A stretch of 64,000 bases of DNA from Bryum argenteum (GCA_037043015.1 CM073322.1:8009601-8073600), one strand, 5' to 3'. Counted from the stretch's first letter, positions 23,603 through 35,731 are shown. Translations and numbers: made by a program. Notes: generated from the sequence alone by a model not told the origin.

Positions 23603-23970
23603 TTAACCCTTAAACGTCTGAGCGGCCCGAGGGGGCCGATTCCAACAGAATCTTCTCTGTAGCTCTCAATGTAGTCAACTTCTCACTTATATTTTGATGT
23701 CATACTGGTCACCTTCTTGTGATGCATTCAATATGTGAAATTTTAGAAATCAAATCACAATTTTTAAGAGTGATTTGTGCTTTAAAAGGATTGTGGTAGG
23801 TAGGTTGGGGTTGTACATAACCTTGTAGGTGGTTGCAAGCTCATCATTGATTGGATCATTCATAGTGCCCAAGTTCAAAAAGTGCACTATTCATTATGCC
23901 CAAGTCCAAAAGATGCTGTGATCCAATTTTGGGTTGCCCCAATCCGTATAGCTAGACGTTTAAGGGTTAA
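23603..23970. mobile_element. piggyBac-like MITE, 360 bp plus TTAA duplications
   Basis: Ends TTAACCCTTAAACGTCT (23603-23619) and AGACGTTTAAGGGTTAA (23954-23970) are exact inverted repeats. Read as TTAA target duplications around a 13-bp terminal repeat CCCTTAAACGTCT, they match piggyBac-type structure. The sequence continuing inward, GAGCGGCCCG, is echoed by the right end of the element at 32374-32606, so the two appear related. No coding capacity. Confidence 0.65.
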
Positions 23971-24229
23971 TACTTTGCACTTACACTAGATCCTTCAGAA
24001 TGTCCTTCAACTCTCTAAAGTGGCTAAGGAGATGTGTCGTAAATGCATTCCTCCAACTCTTCAACGTTGACGTCAAAAACAAACATGTCTTTGTTTCTTC
24101 CAAGCACTCCTTCCTTTGCTTCTTAATTCGGCTGTGACAACGAACAAAGTTTTACAATAAGGGATTGGAGATGATAGTGGGGAGTTGCAAGCAAAGAGAG
24201 ACAATATCAAGCGAGCTTTATGAAGGATG

Positions 24230-24310
24230 AGGGCCATTTTGGTAATTTTAGAAAAGTGAGGGCCATTTTAGAAAATGTGCCATTTTTGAGGGCCAATCTA
24301 GTAATTTTCC
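24230..24310. repeat. Short tandem phrase 'GAGGGCCATTTT'
   Basis: The phrase GAGGGCCATTTT or a variant occurs three times between 24230 and 24300, ending GTAATTTTCCC. The end is roughly inverted relative to AAAATTACAAAAGTGACCC at 22493, so a larger, older element could span 22490-24310. Weak evidence. Confidence 0.35.
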
Positions 24311-24956
24311 CTTTCTAAAATCTAAAAAAATCATTCATTGACTCGTTCATTTTAGGAAAAGTTGAAGGTTGTTTCCCCTCATCTTTTAAGGGATTTTTTT
24401 TTACGGGTGTGAAAGATACAAAGCATATGTTACAGCTTTGCTGATCTACTTGCCCCTTAGTTGCATTTTGTCAACGTAAGAAAGCTATAAAATCTTCTCT
24501 TATCTCCAAGAGATTGATAGAATGATTATACTATATTACTATTTATCATTGAGATTAAAAAACACGAAACAAGTTTTAGTTCTTTGAAAGGCTAGTTTTC
24601 TATTCCTCGATGTTTATTTTTCTTGAAATAAAGTGTAACGTCCTCGTTATGCTTTGAAAGGTGTGATGATTTTCTCATGTTACTCTTTATTATTATGTGT
24701 TTCAAACCCTTGTGATGCAGTCTTTTACAAGGTTCCTTTAGTGTTTATGTTCTTTTTATACAAACTAAAACTCTTTTTTTACGCTCCAAGTTTTATTTAT
24801 TTATTTTATTCCCTTTCGAAACTATACAACATGCAAGTCTCATGAGTTTTATAGGTTAGAACCATAAAATTAGATAAAATCAGTTTCTTCATAAGTGCAC
24901 TACCAAGGGTTTAAAACTTTCTCATTTTTAAATTTGTGATAAGGTACTTTCTTTTT

Positions 24957-24960
<4 letters not shown>

Positions 24961-24999
<39 letters not shown>
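24961..24999. repeat. Poly(T) tract of 39 bases
   Basis: Uninterrupted run of 39 T. On the minus strand this is poly(A), which could be the tail of an old retroposed sequence, but no coding retroelement is recognisable beside it. Confidence 0.9.
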
Positions 25000-26141
25000 G
25001 TACTATCTTCAGTCTTAGGCTTCTATATAGAATATGAAAAGTCATATGTAATGATTTTGTGACTTTGTAAAGAAAAAAGACTTATGAATAATCTCAGTGT
25101 GCAATAATTTTCAAACTTTTATGCAAGATATATAAAAAAAACATACATTCTAGGTCGTGCGACAACTTAAAGTTACCAATTTTTAAAAGTAATGGATAGA
25201 AGTTCTAACCCTAATTTTGGGTATAAAAGGGTGGCGTGGCGTACCATAAGAGCTCTTGTTTAGAGTCTGTGAGGCATTTGTGTCTTTAGCACTTGCTCTC
25301 GCACCTCACTTCATCTTTTCGTCTTTGGTGAGGCTTTGAGGTTTATGATTTATAGTTTTCTTCTTGCTTTTAGTGCTTTTATTGATGATCTTTCAAGAAA
25401 ATTGTATTACGATGGAGTGTACCCTAAAAGGATTGAGTTGTCTTGGAAGATTCTTTGAACATGGGAATTTAATGGTCTTTTGAGGTTTTGGAAGTAAATG
25501 GACACTATCAACTCAAATTATTGTTGTCTGAACTTGTTTCATGTAGTTATTCAATCGATAATGTTAGTTCATTACAAATTCATGTTTGAGAACCAAAAGT
25601 ACCATGTCGACGCTCTTTGCTACTACAAAATTTTATAGAGTTATTCATGATATAATTTGAACGTGGAATGACATATGAAAAGCATGATAGATTGTGGTCT
25701 CTCACTAATTAAGTCTTTGGTGCGAAATTGCAACCCTATATAGTAGCACCAGGTGGTCTTGGTAAGAACTTAGTACGTAGTAGTATTAGAGCTAGCTTAA
25801 CCCCTCTAACTCTTCAAGGTCCAAAAGACTAAACAATCATCTAAAAGCAACTCCTTTTGGGTCACTTGGTCCTTTACAAGTAACACCTTTCTTTTGTGTA
25901 TGTTATTAGAAAAACTTGCATGCTAATTCAAACAGTAAAGATGTGATTGTGTTTAATTTGAGAAGCTTTCTTAATTGTTATCGATTCAAGTCTTTGTCAA
26001 CTTCTTAACATGGAGGCATTGATTTTTTTGTTACAAAGATGTTGGATATTTTCACTTGTATTTTAAAGAGATTTATTCTCATAAAACTATTGAGTTCAAA
26101 AAATCATCCACACCTTTTCTATTTTTATGTTGTTCATATAG
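25000..26141. other. Upstream region of the 26142 gene; possible promoter
   Basis: A TATA-like TATAAAAG lies at 25222-25229 in a locally GC-richer segment, followed by a plausible leader. No open frame of interest. Whether this promoter serves the exon at 26142 (900 bp downstream) is inference. Confidence 0.35.
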
Positions 26142-26892
26142 GAAAGATTTGGAAATTATGCTAATGAATACTAAGTCTACTATAATGATTGGATTGAGAA
26201 GACAAGAATTGAGACAATTGCTTACTTATTTGACAGGTAGCAAGAGGGAGGCAAAAGGTGTAGTCACGATGGACAAAGAGGATATGGATAGGCTTGCAAT
26301 CCAAATTGCTGAGAAGGAGTTACAACTTCTTAAGCAAACGCAAGCGTTTGTAGAGAGCTATGGTAAACTGCCTCACGCTCCAAAAGATATGACTTCTTCT
26401 GCATTTCATCAAAACGATACAAGCATTTCCCACACTGGAGTAGCAAAGAAGGAAGTCGAAGAAGGTCAAATCATGCAAACTCACGTGGAGGTGGTGTCGG
26501 AAGAGATAAAGACTCAAGAGCTTGACAGTGAGCGAGTGATGGATTTGAAAGAAAAGAGGCTTGAAGAAATTGCAATGGCCGATAATAAGAGAGAATATGA
26601 TATAGGTAACTTTGTGGCCAGGAAGAGAAAGACAAGGAAGGCATCTCCTTGCAGTAGAACCCAAGAGATGGAGATGGTTGAGCTCAAGGAAGCTTATGAG
26701 GTGCAAACCCACATGGAGGTGGTGTCGGAAGAGATAAAGACTCAAGAGCTTGACAATGAGCGAGTGATGGATTTAAAAGAAAAGAGGCTTGAAGAAATTG
26801 CAATGGCCGATAATAAGAGAGAATATGATATAGGTAACTTTGTGGTCAGGAAGAGAAAGACAAGGAAGGCATCTCCTTGCGATACGAGGTGA
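26142..26892 (+). CDS. Charged protein with a 60-residue internal duplication; function unknown
   Basis: An exon-like frame opens after the acceptor-like CATATAG (to 26141), with the first ATG at 26158. It runs to TGA at 26890-26892, or to a possible GTGAAA donor at 26889. The product is highly charged and helix-prone (KEDMDRLAIQIAEKELQLLK). It contains two nearly identical 60-residue blocks (DNA 26473-26652 and 26701-26880, six differences in 180 bases) separated by 16 residues. Each block ends with a basic RKRKTRKASPC, a plausible nuclear localisation signal. A further frame (26893-27052) stays charged (GRKRSRGDD) and may be the next exon. No family recognised; a nuclear protein is inferred from composition only. 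Confidence 0.5.
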
Positions 26893-28171
26893 AAAAAGAG
26901 CTGTAGAGGAAGATGTACAATGCTACGAAAATGTGGAAGGAGGCGAAGTACGTGAGAATGGGAGGAAGAGATCTAGGGGTGATGATTTGAATCATTATAT
27001 ATACTTATCAAAGGTATGTGATTCCATAAGTCATAGGAAATTCAAAAGATGATAATACAAAAAATGAACAATTAATAAACTTGCATACGATACTCTAAGT
27101 TTTGGGAAGATATCTAAGAAGACTTTTGTAGACTAACCTTATGTGAAAGTTTATTAATATCTTGAAAAGTTATAACCTATATTGAGCTCTTGGGTATACA
27201 ATCACATACCATATCAAATTGTTTTGTTTTAGTTTCTTAAGGGCTACAATTTTAGAATCACTTATTCGTTTTATGATCAATGTTTTGAGCTTTCGTTGAT
27301 GTGAGCAAACTGATAAAAGAGACTTATTGCCTTTGTGTAGGGACTCAAAGAATCAAGCAACTTGAAGGAGGTCGTAGTAAACAAGACTCCATGTCAAGTA
27401 TAGAAAAGTTGCGCTATGATTTTATGCGGATGCCAATTGCTATTTTTTGATTTGGCTTAACTCTCTTAGTAATTAGAAGCAGACTAAATTCTTTTTTTGG
27501 AAACAATCAAGTGACTTGTGTCATTTCTTCATTCTTTATAATGTTAAATACTTTGCTATATTGATGTTTTATTATCACTCATTGATTTGTTATACACGGT
27601 TTAACCACTTAATTGATAATAGCTTGTATGATATTATGAATATTTTGCCTCAAATTTGTATAGAAATAATTTCATATGAATTTGCTTCATTTGAGATGTA
27701 AATGAGAATTGTGTCAAAAGTAAACTATATGTTCAATTTGCATAGCTTAGACTGGTAATTGCAGATAAAATCTTCCAAATAAAATCATTGTTAAAATGTA
27801 TTCAACAAAATATAAAATATAAAGCAAGAGTACATTCTCATGATGCTTAATGTAATGCTTAAACTTTTGCCAACGTACTTGATTATGATAAAAATTCCTC
27901 AGTCTATAATGTACCATTTCATCTATTCCAGGAGCAAGCAAGCTCCGACTTGTTGAGGCCAGTGTCTTCTCTCTTATAGAATCCGTGCATAGGCCCACTT
28001 TCGCCGCGTCCCTGGTGGAGAAATTCCGGATTTAACGAAGTATTTCAGCTCAAAACTCATCTGACTGTCAGAGTCTGTATGTTTCCGTCCCCTGAGCTTC
28101 TCTCTCGATCGTCGAGATCCGCTATCCACTTACTTTTCGACCCAGAAAGGTTTGCATTCTAGTACACTAGA
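26893..28171. other. Mostly non-coding
   Basis: Apart from a possible continuation exon to 27052 no coding is evident. About 27950-28100 shows partial similarity to 49200-49330 (phrases such as GTGTCTTCT and the 'AGCTCAAAACTC/AGCTAAAAACTC' pair), so a fragment of a dispersed repeat is likely. Confidence 0.35.
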
Positions 28172-28466
28172 TTAGAGCATCCGCACCCCTACTCATCCAG
28201 GGTCTGACGATGAAAAATGAATGGATGAAAAATGCTCAGGGCTCTTTAAAAATGCCTCTTGAGCGTCAAGAAATGGCCCTTCAAATCTAAGTTTAGTTGA
28301 CTAAATCTGACATTCTACTTGCTATTGGTGCATTGACTATTTCACATGCTCTTTTGGTGCTTGAGGGGCCTTTAACGGTGGGGGAGTGTGATTTCAAGGG
28401 CTCTTCAAATATAGATGAGCATTTTTTGCGAGTCACCTTCAGCGAGTAGGGGTGGAGATGCTCTTA
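28172..28466. mobile_element. PIF/Harbinger-like (Tourist-type) MITE
   Basis: A 289-bp element (28175-28463) has terminal inverted repeats GAGCATCCGCACCCCTACTC (left) and GAGTAGGGGTGGAGATGCTC (right), 18 of 20 positions complementary. Both sides are flanked by TTA, the target duplication typical of PIF/Harbinger. The interior has no coding capacity. Confidence 0.8.
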
Positions 28467-29799
28467 GTAGGCAAGAATTTCGCCTCTCCTGAAACGTCAT
28501 ATGTAATCTACCAAGTAAGCAGATACGGTGATGGCCGTGCCTGATAACCATATGGTGCTGGTGGTGTGCATGATGTGACCAGCTCGCGAATCCTGTCGTC
28601 GAAATTCTTGACTCTAGTTTAGGACAAAACGCTAAGCAATTCTTGACTCTGGTTTCATTGGGAAAACATGCCCCATGTTTTAATACTCAAAAACAAGAGT
28701 TGCCCTCACTAAATTGCGTGTTATTTATTCATACTTTACTGGTTGGATGTGCAAGATGGTAAAACTGTAGAAGTCGAAGGATCCAAGTAGAAACTAAGCA
28801 TTTGTTTCAAAAACATCTGTTTCTAAATTATGTCTTTACCTCAAATTCGTAGCATTAAAAGTCAATTTTCAGTGGACTTGAACATCTTCACTACCCTTAT
28901 CTTTGAAGATACCTTGTGCAAATTGCAAAGAATGACCACCTTCTACTTCAAGACCTAATAAGTTCAATCTAATAATTGCTTTGAAAATCCAACCGTAGGA
29001 TCTTAATATTCGATTGTTACACTATTTGCATGCCAAATTCGAATCCTTGATTCCTCTCCACTTGTGAGATTATTATAGTCAAAGCTAGAGGGAACCATAA
29101 AAACTTGTTTTTTAAAAATTTATGGATCTATTGAACTAATATTTGTTATGACAAGTTCCCATTTCACTATATAATACATAGGTAGAAATGATAACAAGAT
29201 TGAAATTGCAACCACCATACTTTTCATTGAACCATTGAAAACAATATGATTTTATTATTGTATGATATGTTATATAACGAGACTTTTACTTATCATGAAC
29301 TTTTACTGTACAATTTGTTACTTCTAAGTATTCACACTTTTACTTTTACTTCTAATATAAAACTCTTTTTTGATATTATCTCCGCATTCATCCAATCTAT
29401 AAATGACTCATCGAATCCATTATGATTATAACCCAACTACAATAATAAAAACAAACTATTGTTTCGTCTCTAATACCATGATATGAAGAAGAAAATACAC
29501 AATTCTCAATCTCTACGGCCAAAATATGGAAGAAAGGCTTTCTCAGAATTAAATTTGAGAAAATCATCAATTACTTTATCAATAACCTAGAGAAAATCGT
29601 TTACTTTACTACCGTGACAAGTAAAGAGAAGCTTTGTAATTCTCGAAAGTCTTGCGAGTCTCAAGCTTTTAAAAGGCCACTTCTCTCATCACTTTTGAGC
29701 ATTTCTCTTAGTTATTATTTGACTTATATTCTGTCAAAGTGCTCTCTTGAAGTTGTATCAAGACATTACTCTTAGAGGCCTAGTCTACCTTCAACAAAT
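28467..29799. other. Intergenic region upstream of CDKD-like gene 1
   Basis: 28530-28600 resembles 49590-49680 ('CCTGATAACCATATGGTGCT' type phrases). 29300-29420 is rich in CTTTTACTT phrases, also seen upstream of the gene at 45582. No coding recognised; the promoter is presumably within 29450-29790. Confidence 0.35.
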
Positions 29800-31281
29800 A
29801 TGGAAGAGTCAACTCTTATAGGGGCTGAGAGATATATCATTGGACATTGCTTAGGGGATGGCACATATGCTGAAGTATTTCAAGCTATTGACCTAGTGGT
29901 AAGTTAGCTTTCTCGAATATGACTCTTTTAGTCATTACACACACAAACATTGACCTAGAATTGATATATAGACTCATTGTACTAGAATCTACACTTGAGG
30001 CGGAAATGTGTTGATAATACACTTGATTATTTCTATCATTGTTCGATTCTCACAATGTTCAATGGAACTTTCTACAGACCAGTAAACATGTTGCAATCAA
30101 GATTTTAAGACCGGAAGAGGTCACTACGGCCGAAATGGTCTCGGAATCACCCGGAAGTGACATGAATTTGCGGGAGGTTCACATCCTGCGCAAGTTGGAC
30201 CACCCCAACATCATCAAGCTCTTGGACGTGTATGTCCACGACGAAAAGCATCACATCGTTTTCGAGTTGATGAACACCGATTTATGCACAATCGTCGAAG
30301 ACCAGCCCAACCCTTTTTTCCCTGCCGACATCAAGTCCTACATGCAGATGTTGCTGCAGGGACTTGCACATTTGCACCAAAACTCCATTCTTCACAGGTA
30401 CTTTATTGGCTCAAGCTTCTAATGAGCGGATGAATCGAAGCTTAATGTATTGATTGATCGCTTGCTGCAGGGATGTGAAACCGGACAATCTGTTGATCGG
30501 ACCTGATGGGGTGCTCAAGCTCGCAGACTTCGGACTGTCTTGCTACTACAAGCCGAATGAGAAGTTCAACAATTCACAGGTACAATATTAACATTGAAGC
30601 TCTAACTTTGTCTAACATCGTTATCTTCAAGCTGGTCTTATCTTTGTCGGTGGTATTGGGGATCCAGGTCTTTGCGAGGGCTTATCGTGCACCCGAGCTG
30701 CACATGGGCGAAACACAGTATGGACCAGAGGTCGACATTTGGGCTGCTGGTTGCGTCTTTGCCGTACTCATCCTTGGCCATGAGCTCTTCATCGAGGTAA
30801 GTTCATTCCATCGATCGACTTGAGGCTAGGGTATGTGAACCAGCGAAAAAAAAAAGAGAGAGAGAGAGAGATATTGAGGTGTGGAATGATCGGTGCTGCA
30901 GGGTGAGAATCGATCCGATTCGATCTTGCAGCAGATTTACGAGAGGTTCCTTGCTCCGTATGAGACGCAACCACTGTGGTACGAGAATAGCACGATTGAG
31001 AGGTTGAGAGAACTGTTTCTGGGGACGAGTGACGATTGCCTGGAGCTTCTTCAGCAGATGTTTGAGTTCGACCCGAAGAAGAGGATCACCGCTCAGCAAG
31101 CATTAGAGCACAGGTACTACTGATTTTACAAATACTACTCTCGTACTTACGTGTGGCTGATAAGATGATTGTGCATGGTGCTGATCGATTTAGTGCTTGC
31201 AATGCCAGGTATTTCACAAGCTCACGTATGCCGACACCAGCTTGCTTGCTTCCGCGGAAACCTTCACCTGAAATCATCTAA
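29800..31281 (+). CDS. CDKD-like (CDK-activating-kinase-related) protein kinase, copy 1
   Basis: Six exons (29800-29898, 30078-30397, 30471-30579, 30668-30796, 30902-31113, 31209-31281) with GT-AG introns give an intact 313-residue frame. Glycine loop GDGTYAEV (19-26), Lys41 in VAIKIL, HRDVKPDN with Asp141, DFG (159-161), [22 protein letters not shown] and [14 protein letters not shown] follow the order and wording of plant CDKD/CDK7 kinases, including the signature after APE. The helix C region reads [11 protein letters not shown], so there is no PSTAIRE-type cyclin motif. The region between WAAGCVF and the C-terminal lobe is shorter than in canonical CDKD. The tryptophan usual before YRAPE in CDKD (RWYRAPE) is Ala here. 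Probably an active but divergent kinase; role in CDK activation or transcription is unproven. A GA microsatellite sits in intron 4 (30856-30870). Confidence 0.85.
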
Positions 31282-32373
31282 GAACTCGGTACAGAGGACA
31301 CAATCCTACTGGTGGATGGTCTAAACTGTTTTAGGAAGCTCTTTCAATCAATTTTAATAGTATTATCAAAATTGAATCCTTAATTACATGTGATTGAATT
31401 AAAAAATAAGTCTCTAAATATTTATCAATCCAAATTAAATCCTCAATTGGTGTGTTAGCAATTTGTCTCAAGCAAAAGAGAGCTTAGCTTAGGTACTTTA
31501 GCCTCAAGCTTTAAAACCTTGTATAAAATTGTATGTCACGAATTCATTCTATTTTTGATTAACCCCATTTTTTTATTATAGAAACTCAACTATATATCTA
31601 GGATCCAATTTGATGAGTATCATCACAAAACATTAAATGAAAAGTTATGTGAAACAAAAAATAACCAACATATGGTGCATGTGAGGCATAAGTAGTTAAA
31701 TAGTGATAAAAATATATATAACACATGACTTGTCTCTAATGACATGATAGCGCTTATTGTATTGTGATAACTTTTATGTTCTTGAATAAATTCAACCAAG
31801 TGCCACTTTTTCTCAAATTTTTATTGGTTTGGTGTACATTACAACATGATTATCATGTATTAAGTGAAAATTGAGAAAAAGTCATAATTTTGATGATTGA
31901 TGATTGATGAAATACAAACATTGAGCACTATTATGTTATAATACACACGTTATTCTAAATAATAGAATTAGACAATCTTCTATAGTTGGGTTGATGGATT
32001 ATTTTCTAAGTCTCATCTTATGAATTTCTCCATACATCAACAACAACAAGTGCTCAAAAAGTTAGCTTCTAATCTTTATTGATTCCATGATTTTTGATTT
32101 CCTAACTTTGACCAAAATACCTACGGGTTGGTACACCTGGTAAATCCTCTTAAAGCTTAAGTGCAAAGCAAAAACCTGAAATTTTTTCTTCGATTTGCTG
32201 TAAGATTATGGAACCCCAAAATTTTTAGCTCTTGAAATTAACACACACTATTAAGTATTAACCAAATAAGTAAAAATAAGAACGCTTCAAAGTGCCGTTT
32301 CCCCATGCACAAAAACCCACTCTAAATACACTATTTCAAATAATGCAATAGTATTTATTCAGTGTAAAACACT
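31282..32373. other. AT-rich intergenic DNA
   Basis: No coding or recognisable element. Presumed 3' region of the CDKD-like gene lies at its start. Confidence 0.4.
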
Positions 32374-32606
32374 TTAACCCTTAAAAGTCCCTTGGGGATA
32401 GTATGTTCGATGTCGTATAATTAGGATTTGCTACCAACAAGAAACTCTAAACTGGAATCTTAATAGCTCACTAGAACCGCATTAATTCAAATGTCAACTT
32501 CTTCTTTAAACTCAAACCCATTAAAGGTGTGCATTCACTCCAAATTCAACCAAAATACACCGTATTCTACTGGTCGTCACGGCACGCTCAGACCTTTAGG
32601 GGTTAA
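32374..32606. mobile_element. piggyBac-like MITE, 225 bp plus TTAA duplications
   Basis: Left TTAACCCTTAAAAGTC (32374-32389) and right GACCTTTAGGGGTTAA (32591-32606) are inverted with two mismatches in 16. The right end read on the other strand, TTAACCCCTAAAGGTCTGAG then CGTGCCG, closely matches the left end at 23603 (TTAACCCTTAAACGTCTGAG then CGGCCCG). A further isolated end-like TTAACCCCTAAGGTCG is at 32759. Confidence 0.6.
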
Positions 32607-33539
32607 ATAGAATGAAGAGTGTATAACTCAAAGTATAAAGAAGAAATTCTTCATGAAAGTTGTATCACCGTTCTCAAATCCTTATCACTATAGACTACAG
32701 AATATATAATCGCAAGTTAAAAGTAACTTGAAAAAGTAAAAAAGATTTTATAGGTAAATTAACCCCTAAGGTCGAAATCGACCACAAGAGATATGTTGTT
32801 TTAATTTGCAAAAACTGAACCCTTTACAAAATATAACTCAAAGATCCATATGATCATATTCGATAAAAACTAGAGGGTAGACTAAAAGGACAATTTTAAA
32901 AAACATCCTACTGTTGAATTTCCCAAAATCAAATCCAAAATCTCGATTGTTCATGGATTTCGAGGTATTGCCGTCTAGAGGTCACTATAGTAGAACATCA
33001 CGGCTAAAACTGAAACATTTAATGCTGAGTGTGAATGTTTGTCGACGGACCTCCCCTGGTCGTCGGGGGCAGTGTTTTCATTGCCTGTTCAACGAACGTG
33101 GTCGTCAACGGAACTGGAAGCGGATCTGCACCAAATCTCTCAGATTTGCTTGCTCCTGTACAAATTTTAACTTACCTGGCGTGCACGCACTCACCCTCCT
33201 CGCAGGCTCGCACTTTGCAGACAGACAGACACAATTCTCTCGTGAAAGCCCTTTCCGGGGTGACTTTGCAGCTCCACAGCAACGTCAGCTCGTGGGGGGT
33301 TTCAATCCTGTCAACTCGTGGATGCTCAATTGGCCATTGATCGTATCGTGTACTTTGTACAGGACCGTCCTTGCACCAGAGTCAAATCTAGCTTCTGGTA
33401 AGTCCAATTTCTGGGGTGAATACTGGAAGTCTGTTCTGTGCTTCGAGGTGATTTTTGTTAGAAATCTGACCTGGTGATTTGTGGGTGGGTATGTTCAGAG
33501 TGATTGAATGATGGCGGATGGTAGAGTGTAGTAGTAGCC
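32607..33539. other. Non-coding; 5' leader of the small membrane protein
   Basis: The portion 32950-33480 is less AT-rich than its surroundings and contains a donor-like TTCTGGTAAGTCC (about 33393-33406), so it may be the untranslated first exon and intron of the 33540 ORF. Frames here show no known domain. Confidence 0.35.
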
Positions 33540-33698
33540 ATGAGAGCGATGAAGCCGAATAAGAGTAAGACGAATGATCTGTTCTTGCCAGAAGAGGATC
33601 TGGCCGATCGGCGGCGATTCTTCTCGGGGTTGCTGGCTGGGCTGATCACTACCATCGTCGTGCTCGCATTCTTCGTGTTCGCCAAGCGCATTTTCTAG
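33540..33698 (+). CDS. Small single-span membrane protein, 52 aa
   Basis: ATG at 33540 to TAG at 33696-33698. The N-terminus is charged (MRAMKPNKSKTNDLF, then PEEDLADRRRFF) and is followed by one clear hydrophobic segment (about 29-48: SGLLAGLITTIVVLAFFVFA) and a basic tail KRIF. Clean composition, GC-richer local sequence and an upstream leader with a donor site support a real gene. The topology suggests an endomembrane tail-anchored or type II protein; I cannot name a family. The KRIF end is not a strict KKXX signal. Confidence 0.6.
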   Translation: MRAMKPNKSKTNDLFLPEEDLADRRRFFSGLLAGLITTIVVLAFFVFAKRIF

Positions 33699-35651
33699 GG
33701 TTCACATCGTTTGTCAGTTCGGTGGAGATTTTCATAGCCGATTGTCTCGGCCATGGCCAATTTTGTTTGACTCCGCCTCCGTGAGTTCTCGTGCAATTTG
33801 CACATTTTTCTAGAGGAAGTGGAGGTTATTTGGAGATCTTTACAAAGTTCCAAAGAAATAAATTTATCATGTGTGCTTAGGATTATCTTAGTGAACTCGA
33901 GACTTTCATATCGAAAAATACTAATACTTAAGATTTATCACCTTGTCTTGCCTTCATACATTACATTGAAGTTACCTTTCTCTCATGTAATGAAGGAAGA
34001 ATGAGTGATGATTTATGCCTTAATTGTAATGAACTATTTAAATATAGATTTTTATGGAAAAAATCAAATGAAACTTTTCTATTTGTCTTCTACACTCTTT
34101 GTGAATGGTATGCAAAAATTCCAATTTTATAGATGCTAGTACCCAAAGTACTAAATGAAGGGAATCAATCACCCAATGCAAACAAAATAGTGACCATTTA
34201 TTTATTTAATTAGGATTGTTCATGGCTCTTGGTGTAATGCCTTAATATTCCACAAAAGGCTGCAATGCAATGTCGTTAATAGGGCATTTACACTATAAAA
34301 AATTCACCTCAGATTCTTTATTAGGAAGTTATTCTTATACTTTTGTATTTACTCACACTTGGTGATTACACTGTACAATATTTGGTACTTGAATAATGTA
34401 AACCTTCACTCTTTTATTACTTTAAGTACAATGCATAAGGTAACATATGTTTGAAATTTTCACTATATATCATGCCATAGTTCAACATCAAAACAATTGA
34501 ACTTCACTTTTGACATAACTAACCTCAATTCTAAACATCTTTTGTTTTTGATTTTTTTATGAGCATCTTAGAAAAATCAATTGTTTGATATCAAAGTCTT
34601 AATTCACAATATACAATAAACCAAGAAGTACGAAAAATCACTATCAATTTAGGTGAACCCTATCACGGAAGGTAAAAAAGAAAACTGAGACTGTGACATT
34701 AAAGAAATCTCATTTTACTGTGACATTAAAGGCCGTCGGAAAAGGCCAACCAAAAGCTAACCAACACTAAATCTACCAATCGTTCAGAAATTCCACTGAC
34801 TTAAAATCTAGCTTCTGTCCAGAACTTAGCATTATCTAGGATGGAGGAACATATGGTCCGTTTTCACCCTGCTCTGAAGAAAACTGCACCTCGAAAGTTC
34901 ACAGCGAGCGTCGTCGCGCTTCACGACTGCAGCAATTGTGCGGAGCAGTTCGAAGAAATTCGAATTGCGCTTAACCCTAGAACGTCGGAGCCCATAACCG
35001 TGGCCTGAACTTTGATATGCCTTACTCTGAATCCTCCATTTCGCCACTTTACCTGAAAGTAAAATATTTTATTTTATTTTTCGTAGATGTGATCACATGC
35101 TTTTCATATGCTGTAAAAATTTCAGATTTTTTTGGGAAGATTTGAAATTCAAGTGAATTTTCAAAGAAAAACCAAAAATAATTCATATCAAATACAAATC
35201 ACTTTCAAAAAATCTGAAATTTTTAGAATAAGGGGACATTGTAGTGAAGAATAGCATGGTGTAATCCTTGGTTTCGTGTCATGCTATATTTGAAAATTGA
35301 GAAAGAGACCCTATAGGCATGTAAACTTAAGGTGTCGAGAAATCACTAGATATTAGGAATTTCTTGAAATTCTAACTTGGAGTAGAAACAAGACTTGGTA
35401 AGATTCATTTTATGAATTGAGCTTGAACTCAAAAGAGATCATTTAGTTGCCTAAATTTGAGACTTAATAAAAGTAGGAAAAAGTTGCGAAAATGCACTTG
35501 TGTGGTGATTTGTTTTTAACCATTCTTTCAACTTTCATACCACATGTGATCTTAGGAAATACCTTAAATGACCTCAAATGAATTCCATGATATGCTATTA
35601 TCATTCATAAATCCAATTACAAAAATCATGAATGAAATTCATCCCGCAATA
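33699..35651. other. AT-rich intergenic; a doubtful minus-strand exon
   Basis: 35047-34832 on the minus strand is a 71-codon frame after an acceptor-like TTTACTTTCAG, starting MAKWRIQSKAYQSSGHGYGL. It is locally GC-richer and basic, but I recognise nothing and no partner exon is seen. 'CTGTGACATTAAAG' occurs twice (about 34690 and 34719). The rest is non-coding. Confidence 0.3.
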
Positions 35652-35663
35652 ATCTATATTACA

Positions 35664-35731
35664 ATACAGGAGGCTTTGTCTCACACGACGGTTCCGCGCT
35701 GGAATCCGTCGTGGAGACTTGCCTCCTGTAT
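35664..35731. repeat. 68-bp near-perfect palindrome, copy 1
   Basis: Arms ATACAGGAGGC...GTCTC...CACGACGG and CCGTCGTG...AGAC...GCCTCCTGTAT pair along about 31 bases with few mismatches around a 5-base loop GCGCT. It is much more GC-rich than the surrounding repeat. An identical copy is at 36167-36234. Confidence 0.85.

Noticed and set aside
24961-24999. Poly(A) tail of a LINE or processed pseudogene on the minus strand
   Set aside because: No coding or LINE-like sequence was found next to it.
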